Positions 15,474 to 24,221 of a stretch of DNA of 53,155 bases are shown piece by piece; position 1 is the first letter of the stretch, and each line of letters opens with the position of its first letter. Made by a program: the position numbers and the translations under genes. Source of the DNA: Candidatus Thorarchaeota archaeon (lineage in GTDB: Archaea > Asgardarchaeota > Thorarchaeia > Thorarchaeales > Thorarchaeaceae); contig JAOUFI010000010.1 in assembly GCA_029858305.1 (NCBI GenBank), positions 1 to 53,155 of the forward strand, written 5' to 3'. The notes under the pieces were generated by a model. The model saw only the letters and a program-made list of their open reading frames with translations, was not told where the DNA came from and did no database searches.

Positions 15474-18020
15474 ATGACCACAAGCCATCCAAAAGGAAGT
15501 AGTGCAGGACCTCCGGAAGTAGAAGTGGTTTCCTCAGAGCCTGAGCTTCGCATCGGCGTCTTTCCATGCAAATGTGGAAAAAACATAGGAGCTGTTGTAA
15601 ATATCGACGCCGTCGCAGAATATGCAAAGACCCTACCGGGCGTTGTTCACGTTCAAGTAAACACCTATACTTGTGCAGATCCAGGACAGAGAGAAATACA
15701 AGAAGCGATTGCCCAGCATGGACTAAACCGAATCGTAGTCGCATCTTGTAGTCCAACGATGCACGAGGACACTTTCAGGAAGACAGTGAAAGCCGCAGGG
15801 CTAAATCCATACCTTTGCATCATGACTAACATTCGAGAACATGTTTCATGGGTTCACCAACATGACCCAGCATCTGCAACAAAGAAGGCGATGGATCTCA
15901 TAGCAATGTCAGTAGCTAAGGCAGCCACCCTTGTAGCTCAACCGGAGCTTGATGTTCCAGTGACTCAAGCAGCTCTAGTAGTAGGAGCTGGTGTCGCAGG
16001 GATGCAGGCGGCTTTGGATCTTGCAGATGCAGGATTCAAGGCATACTTGATTGAACGGCAACCCACCATTGGGGGTATTATGGCTATACTGGACAAAGTC
16101 TTTCCTCAAAATGATTGTTCAATCTGCATTCTAGGACCAAAGATGGTCGACGTAGCAAAACATCCGAACATCACCTTGATAACAATGGCAGAGGTTGAAT
16201 CTATATCAGGCTATGTTGGTAATTTTGAGGTGCGTGTGAAGCAACGTCCTCGATATGTAAACATGGACAAGTGTACTTCATGCGGTGACTGTGTTGAGGT
16301 CTGTCCCGTTGATGTTCCCAGTAGAACAGACCAGAATCTCACTTGGCAGAAGGCCATTCAGATTCCATTCCCCCAAGCTGTACCATCCTCTTACTTCATA
16401 GATCCTGAGGCGTGCCTTGGAATGGACCTTATTAGATGTGGTAAATGCATTGATCGTTGCGAACAGGAGGCAATTAACGCATCAGACAGAACGAAATATG
16501 TAGACTTTGATGTGGGAGTCATTATTCTGGCTACAGGATTCAAACCTGCAGATCCCAGTAAGACTCCGCGTCTTGGGTGGGGTAGGTTCCCCAATGTTAT
16601 AACAACATTAGAGTTTGAACGTCTCATCAACGCTGCTGGACCCACTGAGGGTAAACTTGTACGCCCATCTGATCTCTTAAAACCCACATCAGTAGCAATT
16701 GCTCAATGTGTGGGTTCAAGGGATATTGGGACTCGGTCAGCCTGTTCGAACTACTGTTGTGCAGAGTCAGTTAAGTGCGCACTACTCATCAAGGAACATT
16801 ATCCTGACACTGATGTGACAATCTTCTACCAAGACCTAAGGATGCATGGTAAATATTTCGAAGATCAATATCTTAAGGCGAGAGAAGAGGGTGTGAAGTT
16901 CATTCGTGGTAGAGTTGGAGAGATTCAGCAATATCCAGATACAAAGAATCTACGAGTTAGTGTAGAAGACACGACACACAACAAACTGAGTATGGAAAAC
17001 TATGACATGGTCGTCCTTTCGATGGGAGCTGAGGGCGCTGCAGGGAACTTCCCACTCCCTATATCTTGCACAAGCGATTCCTTCTACATCGAATCGCATC
17101 CAAAATTGAAACCTGTTGATACAAGTTCAGCAGGCGTTTTCATCTGTGGTGGCGCAGAGAGTCCAAAGGATATTCGAGACTCGGTTATCCAGGCAAGTGC
17201 AGCTGCTGGCAGAGCAGCAATTATTCTGCAGAAGGGAAGATACCCTATTGAAGCATTGAGCGCGAAGATAATGCAAGATATCTGTAGTAGATGCGGCACA
17301 TGCGTAAGCCGTTGTCCCTATGGTGCTATCTCCCAAGATGGGACAGGTAAATTCACTGTAATGGGAGCGCTCTGCCAAGCATGTGGGACTTGCGCTGGAG
17401 ACTGCCCACAAGATGCAATCTACATGCCGAACTTTACTAGTGAGCAGATAGAAGCTCAGATTGAAACAGCACTTGTTGAAAATACAAGTGAAAAGATTGT
17501 TGCGTTCGCATGCGCATTTTGTTCATACAGAGGCTCTGATCTTGCTGGCGTGTCGCGAATGCAGTATCCAACAAATGCTAGAGTTATTCGAGCAATGTGC
17601 TCTGGAAGGTATTCTGTGAGGTTCGCTCAAAAAGCATTTGAACTTGGAGCTGGAGCGGTCCTCTATTCAGGGTGTCATTTGCCAGCAGACTGTCATTTTC
17701 AGACGGGCAATGTATGGATGGCAAAACGAGAATCTAGAATCAGGGGTTGGATGAAGAGAAACAACATTGAGGATGAACGCTTCAGAGTGGAGTGGGTGTC
17801 TGCTGGAGAAGGGAAAAAGTGGCAAAACATCATGACAGAGATGGCGCACGTGGTAACAACACCTAGAAAGAATAGCTCCACACCTAAAACACCAACCGTA
17901 GCCAAATCAGAAAAGCCTGTTAAACCAAAGACAAAAGCTAAACCAAAAGGGAAACAAGCAAGCAAGCCACACAGCCCTGGAAAGGGTACTAGTACGAAGA
18001 AGACTACGAGGAAGAAGTGA
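15474..18020 (+). CDS. hdrA: HdrA-MvhD fusion, heterodisulfide reductase-type subunit A
   Basis: 848 residues. HdrA part: the HdrA N-terminal domain (about 26-150), FAD-binding G-A-G-V-A-G at 171-176, D-C-S-I-C-I-L-G-P-K-M near 214, 4Fe-4S motif CxxCxxCxxxCP at 267-278, a further Cys cluster near 320-335, and two more ferredoxin-type motifs near 605-645. The next region (about 670-790) is the MvhD/FlpD [2Fe-2S] domain (F-A-C-A-F-C-S-Y, M-C-S-G-R, G-C-H-L-P-A-D-C-H-F), which wires Hdr to a hydrogenase or dehydrogenase. The last about 55 residues are a Lys/Thr/Pro-rich tail. It starts an operon with hdrC and hdrB. Known role: flavin-based electron bifurcation; partners here unknown. Confidence 0.93.
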   Translation: MTTSHPKGSSAGPPEVEVVSSEPELRIGVFPCKCGKNIGAVVNIDAVAEYAKTLPGVVHVQVNTYTCADPGQREIQEAIAQHGLNRIVVASCSPTMHEDTFRKTVKAAGLNPYLCIMTNIREHVSWVHQHDPASATKKAMDLIAMSVAKAATLVAQPELDVPVTQAALVVGAGVAGMQAALDLADAGFKAYLIERQPTIGGIMAILDKVFPQNDCSICILGPKMVDVAKHPNITLITMAEVESISGYVGNFEVRVKQRPRYVNMDKCTSCGDCVEVCPVDVPSRTDQNLTWQKAIQIPFPQAVPSSYFIDPEACLGMDLIRCGKCIDRCEQEAINASDRTKYVDFDVGVIILATGFKPADPSKTPRLGWGRFPNVITTLEFERLINAAGPTEGKLVRPSDLLKPTSVAIAQCVGSRDIGTRSACSNYCCAESVKCALLIKEHYPDTDVTIFYQDLRMHGKYFEDQYLKAREEGVKFIRGRVGEIQQYPDTKNLRVSVEDTTHNKLSMENYDMVVLSMGAEGAAGNFPLPISCTSDSFYIESHPKLKPVDTSSAGVFICGGAESPKDIRDSVIQASAAAGRAAIILQKGRYPIEALSAKIMQDICSRCGTCVSRCPYGAISQDGTGKFTVMGALCQACGTCAGDCPQDAIYMPNFTSEQIEAQIETALVENTSEKIVAFACAFCSYRGSDLAGVSRMQYPTNARVIRAMCSGRYSVRFAQKAFELGAGAVLYSGCHLPADCHFQTGNVWMAKRESRIRGWMKRNNIEDERFRVEWVSAGEGKKWQNIMTEMAHVVTTPRKNSSTPKTPTVAKSEKPVKPKTKAKPKGKQASKPHSPGKGTSTKKTTRKK

Positions 18021-18523
18021 GTGACATGAGTGAAGACCTTCAAACAAACCGACTCAAAGAACTCAAAGAAACAGCCCTTCCGTGTTTCCAATGTGGAGTA
18101 TGTTCTTCATCCTGTCCGGTCTTCAGGGTATCGCCTGAGTTGAATCCAAGAGTATCAGTCGATTCCATCATAAGCAGAGGAAAAGTACCATCAGAAGGGA
18201 ATGAGTGGCTATGTGCTTATTGTCTCATGTGTGATCAGAGATGTCCGATGGGAGTTTCGCTTGCTGAAATCCTGATGGTAATCAAAAACATATCAGCAAA
18301 GGAAGGACAAGCCCCTCCAGATGTCATTGAGTCAGCAGAATCCTTGATGGCAGATGGTTGTCAGTCGCCTATATCTAGCAGGTCCGAAAAACAAAGAGAG
18401 GACATGGGACTACCAAAATTGCCCAGAGCGGATCCAGAAGATGTGAAGATGCTATTTCGGGCTACAGGGGCAGCAGAAGTATTGGAATTAAATCGATCCA
18501 CCTCAGGGGAGGCATCTGAATGA
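18017..18523 (+). CDS. hdrC: HdrC-like iron-sulfur subunit
   Basis: 168 residues with two 4Fe-4S clusters: C-F-Q-C-G-V-C-S-S-S-C-P near residue 24 and C-A-Y-C-L-M-C-D-Q-R-C-P near residue 70, the HdrC pattern. It carries electrons between HdrA and the catalytic HdrB. The GTG at 18017 overlaps the hdrA stop and has GAGG at good spacing; an ATG nine bases later is an alternative. Its stop overlaps the hdrB start (ATGA), so all three genes are translationally coupled. Confidence 0.9.
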   Translation: MSDMSEDLQTNRLKELKETALPCFQCGVCSSSCPVFRVSPELNPRVSVDSIISRGKVPSEGNEWLCAYCLMCDQRCPMGVSLAEILMVIKNISAKEGQAPPDVIESAESLMADGCQSPISSRSEKQREDMGLPKLPRADPEDVKMLFRATGAAEVLELNRSTSGEASE

Positions 18524-19437
18524 AGTTTGCCTTTTTCCCCGGCTGTACGATGGCATATCGACTGCCATTTGCGGAAAAATCCATCAGAATGGTAGTACCT
18601 CATTTTGATGTTGAATTAGTAGATTTGGCATTCACCTGCTGTCCTGAGCCAAATACTGTCAGAGCATTATCGGATGACACCTGGATAACTTTAGCAGCTA
18701 GAAATATTGCACTTGCAGAAGCGGAAGGACTCAATATTTTAACCGCATGTGCAGGATGTCATGAGTCATTATCTCTTGCCAAGCATGAACTTGATGAGAA
18801 TCCTGATAGAAAGAATAAAGTTAACGAGCTTCTGAAAGACCTTGGCCTTGAGTATAAAGGTACGTCAACTATTGTTCATGTACATCAATTATTGTTCGAT
18901 GAGATTGGTATTGAATCAATCTCTTCAAAAGTTGTCAGGCCAGTGCCAATCAAAGTTGTGACTCATACTGGTTGTCACCTCTTGCGGCCCGAGAGGGTTC
19001 TTCATGTAGACAATGCTGAGGTGCCTGTAAAACTAGATATGCTATGCGAATCATTGGGTATGGTACCCTTGGAATATATGGACAAGACAATGTGTTGTGG
19101 CGCTGGGGTCAGAAAGATAAATTCAGTCACATCGTATGCGATTCTCAGAGAAAAGATGACAAGTATAGCAATGGTCGAACCTAATGCAATAGTTGTGTTT
19201 TGTCCAACCTGCTTCATAACGTTTGAGTCTGGCCAGAGAGTAGCGAATAGAATCTTTGGAACTGATTTCAAGATTCCAGTATTCTATTATACAGAACTGC
19301 TTGCTATTGCCTTGAACTTGCCTGAAACAGACATCTTACTGGCAGAGCATAGAGTAAAGATTGAACTTCCTACTAGTACTGAAACAAAGGAAGAAAACAA
19401 AACGGAAACCAAGGATTCAATTCCGTCAAGTCCATAA
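18520..19437 (+). CDS. hdrB: HdrB-like catalytic subunit
   Basis: 305 residues with two CCG domains: F-T-C-C-P-E-P with C-A-G-C-H-E-S-L in the N-terminal half, and T-G-C-H-L-L-R then M-C-C-G-A-G and F-C-P-T-C-F in the C-terminal half. These ligate the two non-cubane [4Fe-4S] clusters that reduce the disulfide in HdrB. The substrate in a non-methanogen may be a different disulfide or a coupled acceptor. The final 25 or so residues are a Thr/Glu/Lys-rich tail not needed for the fold. Last gene of the hdrACB set; the next hdrA has its own leader. Confidence 0.9.
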   Translation: MKFAFFPGCTMAYRLPFAEKSIRMVVPHFDVELVDLAFTCCPEPNTVRALSDDTWITLAARNIALAEAEGLNILTACAGCHESLSLAKHELDENPDRKNKVNELLKDLGLEYKGTSTIVHVHQLLFDEIGIESISSKVVRPVPIKVVTHTGCHLLRPERVLHVDNAEVPVKLDMLCESLGMVPLEYMDKTMCCGAGVRKINSVTSYAILREKMTSIAMVEPNAIVVFCPTCFITFESGQRVANRIFGTDFKIPVFYYTELLAIALNLPETDILLAEHRVKIELPTSTETKEENKTETKDSIPSSP

Positions 19438-19536
19438 GCAGCTCAATCCCGAAACACTTTATTACTCAGGTTATGCCGCGCGAGATTGCTGATAGCGATA
19501 TGAAACCAGAGCCATCATTGCATTGGGGTACTACAT
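19437..19536 (+). promoter_or_regulatory. candidate promoter of the second hdrA
   Basis: About 100 bases separate hdrB from the next gene. CTTTATTACT (19457-19466), about 75 bases upstream of the start, repeats the ten bases found upstream of the first hdrA and may be a TATA box. There is no hairpin terminator for hdrB that I can see, so read-through is also possible. Confidence 0.3.
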
Positions 19537-21507
19537 ATGCCTGAAAGAAGAATTGGTGTCTTTCTCTGTCACTGCGGAAGTAACATTGCTGGTGTGATCG
19601 ACCTTGAGGTACTCAAACAAGCAGTCCAGAGTCTTCCAGATGTTGAGATTGTTACCGATTACAAGTATGTCTGCTCAAAACCAGGACAAAAGATTCTCAA
19701 GGATAGTATAAAGAAACACAAGCTGAATGGTATTGTGATTGCATCTTGCTCTCCTCGGATGCATGAACCCACTTTTAGACAGGTCCTCCGTGAGATAGGT
19801 CTTAATCCGTTCCTTCTAGAGATTGCCAATATTAGAGAACATGTGAGTTGGATTCATGCGAATGATCCAAAAGCAGCTACTGAGAAAGCAATTGATCTAG
19901 TCAGAATGGCTATTGCTCGCGCGAGACTTTTAGAACCTCTTGAAGAACCAGAGGTATCCATCAAGAAATCAACGCTCATAGTTGGAGGCGGTATAGCAGG
20001 AATCTCTGCCGCTTTGGACCTTGCAAACGCGGGATTCAAAGTGTACCTCGTTGAGAAAGAACCCAGTATTGGAGGAAAAATGAGCCGCTGGGACAAGACC
20101 TTTCCAACCCTGGATTGCTCAAGCTGCATTCTTACACCTAGAATGGCAGAAGTTGGAAATCATGAAAATATTACACTTCTGACCATGGCACAGGTCGAGG
20201 AAGTTGAGGGATATGTTGGAAATTTTAAAGTGAAAATCAAACAAATCCCCAGGTATGTTGACATTGAGAAATGTACATCCTGTGGGGACTGCTCTGATAT
20301 CTGTCCAGTTGACATACCAGCTGAGTTTGACGCGAATCTATCGTATCGAAAAGCAATCTACATTCCATTCGCTCAGGCAGTGCCCTCTGCCTACGTGTTG
20401 GATATGGAGAACTGCCTTGGTGTTGAAGCAGTCAAGTGTGGAAAATGTGAAGATAAGTGCGAGGCGAAGGCAATCAGCTATGATGATAAAGAAAAAATCA
20501 TCGAAATTGAAGTAGGTACGATTATAGTATCAACGGGATTTGAGTTGTTTGATGCCTCTAAGAAGGAGGAATACGGCTATGGTCATTTCCCCAATGTTGT
20601 CAATCTTGGTGAGATTGAACGGATGCTTAGCTCGGCAGGACCTACACGGGGTCATGTTTTGAAACCATCAAACCTTACGGAGCCTAAGAAGATAGTATAT
20701 GTACAGTGCGTCGGAAGCCGTGATGAACTCACCAACAGATACTGCTCACGAGTCTGTTGCATGACAGCAATCAAACAGGCTCGCATGATTCGGGACAAAA
20801 CTGGAGCTAGTATCTATATGTTCTATATTGATCTCAGAACCTTTGGGAAGGGCTATGAGGAGTTCTATGAAAGTACCGCCGCAGCTGGCGTCACATTCAT
20901 CCGGGGGCGTGTGGGTGAAATCCTCCAGAACGAAAAAACGATGAATTTGATAGTACGCGGTGAGGACACCTTGCTTGGAAAACCCATTCAATTGGATGAT
21001 GTGGACCTTGTCGTACTATCGACAGGCGTGGTGGCTGCTGATGCAACCAATAAGATTGCTCATGTCCTGAATCTGAGTATTTCCCCCGATGGTTTTCTGC
21101 TCGAAGCTCATCCCAAGCTCCGTCCTGTTGACTCATTCAACGATGGCATCTTTGTTGCAGGTATGGCTCAAGGACCAAAGGATATCCCCGATACTGTGGC
21201 ACAGGCAAAGGCAGCAGCTTCTGGAGCGATGGCTCTCATGGGGAAGGGTAAAATCAATGTTGAGCCATACTACTCTGTAGTGGATGAAGAGAGATGTGCA
21301 GGATGTCAGGTATGTATCTCAGTTTGCCCGTACAATGCGGTGACATTGAACGAGAGAGGGTACGCAGAGGTGAATCCTGCAGTCTGCAAGGGCTGCGGTA
21401 CATGCACTGCAACATGCGCAAGTGGAGCGATAACTTCTCAGCATTATACAGATGGACAAATTGCAGCAATGATTCAAGAATATCTCTCAACCCGATATTG
21501 GGCTTAA
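19537..21507 (+). CDS. hdrA: HdrA, second copy, stand-alone
   Basis: 656 residues, normal HdrA length and lacking the MvhD domain of the first copy. Order of motifs: N-terminal domain with C-H-C-G-S-N, FAD-binding G-G-G-I-A-G-I near residue 150, L-D-C-S-S-C-I-L-T-P-R-M, C-T-S-C-G-D-C-S-D-I-C-P near 245, and two C-terminal ferredoxin motifs (C-A-G-C-Q-V-C-I-S-V-C-P and C-K-G-C-G-T-C-T-A-T-C-A). The last motif ends C-A rather than C-P. Closely related in layout to the upstream HdrA, so the pair probably arose by duplication; two HdrA copies could form a heterodimer. Cysteine, not selenocysteine, fills all visible ligand positions. Confidence 0.93.
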   Translation: MPERRIGVFLCHCGSNIAGVIDLEVLKQAVQSLPDVEIVTDYKYVCSKPGQKILKDSIKKHKLNGIVIASCSPRMHEPTFRQVLREIGLNPFLLEIANIREHVSWIHANDPKAATEKAIDLVRMAIARARLLEPLEEPEVSIKKSTLIVGGGIAGISAALDLANAGFKVYLVEKEPSIGGKMSRWDKTFPTLDCSSCILTPRMAEVGNHENITLLTMAQVEEVEGYVGNFKVKIKQIPRYVDIEKCTSCGDCSDICPVDIPAEFDANLSYRKAIYIPFAQAVPSAYVLDMENCLGVEAVKCGKCEDKCEAKAISYDDKEKIIEIEVGTIIVSTGFELFDASKKEEYGYGHFPNVVNLGEIERMLSSAGPTRGHVLKPSNLTEPKKIVYVQCVGSRDELTNRYCSRVCCMTAIKQARMIRDKTGASIYMFYIDLRTFGKGYEEFYESTAAAGVTFIRGRVGEILQNEKTMNLIVRGEDTLLGKPIQLDDVDLVVLSTGVVAADATNKIAHVLNLSISPDGFLLEAHPKLRPVDSFNDGIFVAGMAQGPKDIPDTVAQAKAAASGAMALMGKGKINVEPYYSVVDEERCAGCQVCISVCPYNAVTLNERGYAEVNPAVCKGCGTCTATCASGAITSQHYTDGQIAAMIQEYLSTRYWA

Positions 21508-21553
21508 TAGGTGATGTATAACTCAGTAGTATCTCGATTGGTAGACAGTGATT

Positions 21554-22162
21554 ATGATGACAGATGTAACTGTAGCTATTCTGGCTGGAGGCAATTCGAA
21601 AAGATTCGGTTCAGAGAAAGCCCTGGCGAATTTCCATGATCGGCCCCTCATATCCCATATGTTGGATATTGCTCGAAAGGTATCAGGAAACATACTTATT
21701 GTGCTGTCTGATAATGCACAGTTGGAGAAGATTAAACCATATGTTAAGATAGGGCGAACAGTAGTGGATCCGGAAGGCAGCACCAAGTCTGCCCTGAGTG
21801 GAGCCATTACAGCGTTCGAATATGCAGGAACAGAACATACCCTCTTACTACCAATCGATGCGCCACTAGCAAAACCGCACCTATTGAAGGTGCTTGTCGA
21901 AATGAGCCCTACGCATGGAGCAGTGGTACCATCATGGCCATCAGGATACATCGAACCACTTCATTCAGTCTACCTGACAGAACACGCCTATTATCATGGA
22001 ATGAAAGTTACAGAGAGTGGGTCCTATAAGATGAGTAGCATGCTTGAGCATCTCCAAAATGTTCTATATGTATCCACAGAGACTCTGAAGCAATTCGATG
22101 CAAAACTTGAAACATTTAAGAACTTTAATACATTGAGAGACCTGAAGGCAGCAGAGAGATAG
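21554..22162 (+). CDS. mobA: molybdenum cofactor guanylyltransferase-like protein MobA
   Basis: About 202 residues. The nucleotidyltransferase signature A-I-L-A-G-G-N-S-K-R-F-G-S-E-K-A is at the N-terminus, followed by L-L-L-P-I-D-A-P (the metal-binding Asp strand). It attaches GMP (or another nucleotide) to molybdopterin to make the dinucleotide cofactor of Mo/W enzymes. Start chosen at the ATG at 21554; a GTG at 21548 is also in frame. It follows hdrA and is convergent with hypD. A related nucleotidyltransferase specificity cannot be excluded. Confidence 0.8.
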   Translation: MMTDVTVAILAGGNSKRFGSEKALANFHDRPLISHMLDIARKVSGNILIVLSDNAQLEKIKPYVKIGRTVVDPEGSTKSALSGAITAFEYAGTEHTLLLPIDAPLAKPHLLKVLVEMSPTHGAVVPSWPSGYIEPLHSVYLTEHAYYHGMKVTESGSYKMSSMLEHLQNVLYVSTETLKQFDAKLETFKNFNTLRDLKAAER

Positions 22163-22207
22163 TATGAATTCAGGTAGAATTTTTTTTGTCGGATTAGTCA
22201 ATGGAAT

Positions 22208-23287
22208 CTACAGAGTCGTATACTCATGACGAATTCTACAGGTACCTTCATGACCGACCATACATGGGCCATAGGGATCTTCGGGAGTGCAACGTCGACC
22301 GAATAGGCTGCAATCAACAGGATCCACTATACCAAGAATCACTTCATGACATCTACAACCTGGAAGGATATCAACAGAATCGAAATCAGGCAAATCGAAC
22401 TTGAGCCGAGCATCATACTCAGAGTACTCTTCTCTGATAAAATAGCCGGACTTCTCTATGATTCCAAGACCCCTCCATGGAGCATCACCGATTCGAAATA
22501 CCTGTGCCAACACCCTTTGCGCGGCAATATTGCCCTCAGGAAGAACTACACGAGTGTATTCATTTTCGGAAACAGATTTTCCCTCAATAAGCTGTACTAA
22601 TAACATTCGGATTGCTTCAAGTACATCAAGTGGTTCAAAGCCAGCGGCTACACAGGGAATATGATATTTTTCTGCAAAAGGCTGGAAAGCATTTGTACCA
22701 ATTATTGCCGATACATGTCCAGGGGTTATAAAACCATCAACCGAGAATCCTTCTATATTGGCAAGGAGGTCCATAGCAGGAGGAATTACCTTCAGCGACG
22801 TTAGAATTGAAAAGTTACGTGGAGGAGCACGAAGGAGTTCTAGAGCGATTGTTGGGGCAGTAGTTTCAAAACCAACTCCGACGAATACAACTTCTTTGTT
22901 GGGATTTTTCCGAGCAATCTCCACAGCATCATTTGTTCCATACACGATTCGAACATCGGCGCCTTTCGTATGTTCCTTGGCTAGAGAAGACTCTGTAGAC
23001 GGAACCCGGAACATATCACCAAAGGTTGTTACGATGTGACCTTGCTGTGCAATAGCAATTGCCATATCCACATCTTCAGCCGCACACACACAGACTGGAC
23101 ATCCTGGACCAGCAACTAATCTCAATCCTGTCGGTAGAAGAGACCTTATTCCATGTTGACTTATCGTATCTTCATGGGTACCGCACACATGAACAATTCG
23201 AAGCTGCCGATTCCCGATAAGACTTTCAATCTCTCGTTTAACAGCTTGAGCATATCGAGCATCTCGAAATCCCGGCTGTTCGCTCAT
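22208..23287 (-). CDS. hypD: [NiFe] hydrogenase maturation protein HypD
   Basis: About 359 residues. HypD motifs: H-V-C-G-T-H-E near the N-terminus, G-P-G-C-P-V-C-V, G-F-E-T-T-A-P and the C-terminal cysteine cluster G-C-R-C-H-E-V with C-S-L-F-G-R-R-C and C-M-V-G-H-E-G-T-C-R-I. It builds the Fe(CN)2CO unit with HypC. I prefer the ATG at 23287 (protein starts M-S-E-Q-P-G-F-R-D); an ATG at 23323 adds 12 residues. No hydrogenase subunit gene is in the window; the nearest Hdr/MvhD genes suggest the hydrogenase it serves may couple to HdrA. Confidence 0.95.
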   Translation of the reverse strand: MSEQPGFRDARYAQAVKREIESLIGNRQLRIVHVCGTHEDTISQHGIRSLLPTGLRLVAGPGCPVCVCAAEDVDMAIAIAQQGHIVTTFGDMFRVPSTESSLAKEHTKGADVRIVYGTNDAVEIARKNPNKEVVFVGVGFETTAPTIALELLRAPPRNFSILTSLKVIPPAMDLLANIEGFSVDGFITPGHVSAIIGTNAFQPFAEKYHIPCVAAGFEPLDVLEAIRMLLVQLIEGKSVSENEYTRVVLPEGNIAAQRVLAQVFRIGDAPWRGLGIIEKSGYFIREEYSEYDARLKFDLPDFDSVDILPGCRCHEVILGIVDPVDCSLFGRRCTPEDPYGPCMVGHEGTCRIRHEYTTL

Positions 23288-23352
23288 TTCATCATAACCG
23301 CATGTCCTTTGTGACCGCAGCATAAAAATGAAGATATTTGGCCAAAACTCTT

Positions 23353-23721
23353 TCAGGACTTGGGTTCGTAGCCCTCCAGAATTGCTAGAGCTTCACCCAC
23401 TGTAATGGACAGCTTGTATGCAAGTTCTTTTGGAGTGATCGTTGGATTCTCAGGTATGATGTGATTGTGAGCATAACCAGCATTTCCAGCAAACAGGGGA
23501 TTATTACGTGCCGTTTCAATCAATATCTTCCATAACGGATGACCTTTGAAATCAGCCACATCAATGTCAATAAACCTCCCTGATTCCAGCTCGATAGAGC
23601 GGATATTAGGCACGTTCTTCGGCTTGTCTTTGCGTTTGTCATCGTCAGTAAGTTTTGACTGTTTCAACATAGCAACCAACCTGAAATTTCCCGGCGTAGT
23701 CCAAAACGATGGACACATCAT
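23353..23721 (-). CDS. small hypothetical protein upstream of hypD
   Basis: Up to 122 residues; an internal ATG at 23670 gives a 105-residue version starting M-L-K-Q-S-K-L that may be the true product. A basic N-terminal segment (D-D-D-K-R-K-D-K-P-K) is followed by a mixed domain and a C-terminal helix pair (P-K-E-L-A-Y-K-L-S-I-T-V-G-E-A-L-A-I-L-E) that resembles a small helix-turn-helix. Function unknown. Same strand as hypD, about 65 bases upstream, so likely co-transcribed. Confidence 0.55.
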   Translation of the reverse strand: MMCPSFWTTPGNFRLVAMLKQSKLTDDDKRKDKPKNVPNIRSIELESGRFIDIDVADFKGHPLWKILIETARNNPLFAGNAGYAHNHIIPENPTITPKELAYKLSITVGEALAILEGYEPKS

Positions 23722-23893
23722 AGGATTCTCAAGTTAATCGATATAAGCCTTGGGGAACTTCCACTATTTATTGGTAAAGTCGCGCCAGTGCGTTAGCGAG
23801 GCATTTTACCACTTCTAATGATGCGAATGTACACTGTAGCAAGATTTAACAAGCCAATGAAAAAATGCATTTCTCGAATCAAATTATGACCTA

Positions 23894-24214
23894 ATGGTCA
23901 AATGGAGTATGTTGTTATTGCCTCATGGCATCCGTAGAATCGTATTAGATGTTTTGAAACCCCACAGTCCGCGATTGACTGAATTGTCTTTGATGCTCGC
24001 ACGTGATGCACGTGTAAGTGGTGTCAATATCTCATTGAAGGAAGTGGACCAGAACACTGAGAGTATTTCTATTACTCTAGAGGGCGATGATCTCAGTTAT
24101 GATAGCATCAAGGAGATTCTCGAGCAAGCTGGAGCAGTAATTCACTCAATCGACCAAGTTGTTGCAGGGAAGACGTTTGTTGAAGAAGTGACTCTTCAAC
24201 CTGAGAATTCATAG
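23894..24214 (+). CDS. DUF211 family protein
   Basis: 106 residues with the conserved pattern of the archaeal DUF211 family: G-I-R-R-I-V-L-D-V-L-K-P-H, G-V-N-I-S-L-K-E-V-D and the C-terminal G-A-V-I-H-S-I-D-Q-V-V-A-G. The fold in solved members is ferredoxin-like; the role is not established. A 170-base gap separates it from the divergent gene to its left, and it is convergent with the cyclin-like gene. Confidence 0.82.
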   Translation: MVKWSMLLLPHGIRRIVLDVLKPHSPRLTELSLMLARDARVSGVNISLKEVDQNTESISITLEGDDLSYDSIKEILEQAGAVIHSIDQVVAGKTFVEEVTLQPENS

Positions 24215-24221
24215 ATTTGAA

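Noticed and set aside
17699..18091. 130-codon minus-strand frame opposite the hdrA tail
   Set aside because: Phe/Leu/Val-rich only because it is antisense to Lys codons of the HdrA tail.
21523..21951. 142-codon minus-strand frame opposite mobA
   Set aside because: Antisense to a clear MobA signature; no independent evidence.
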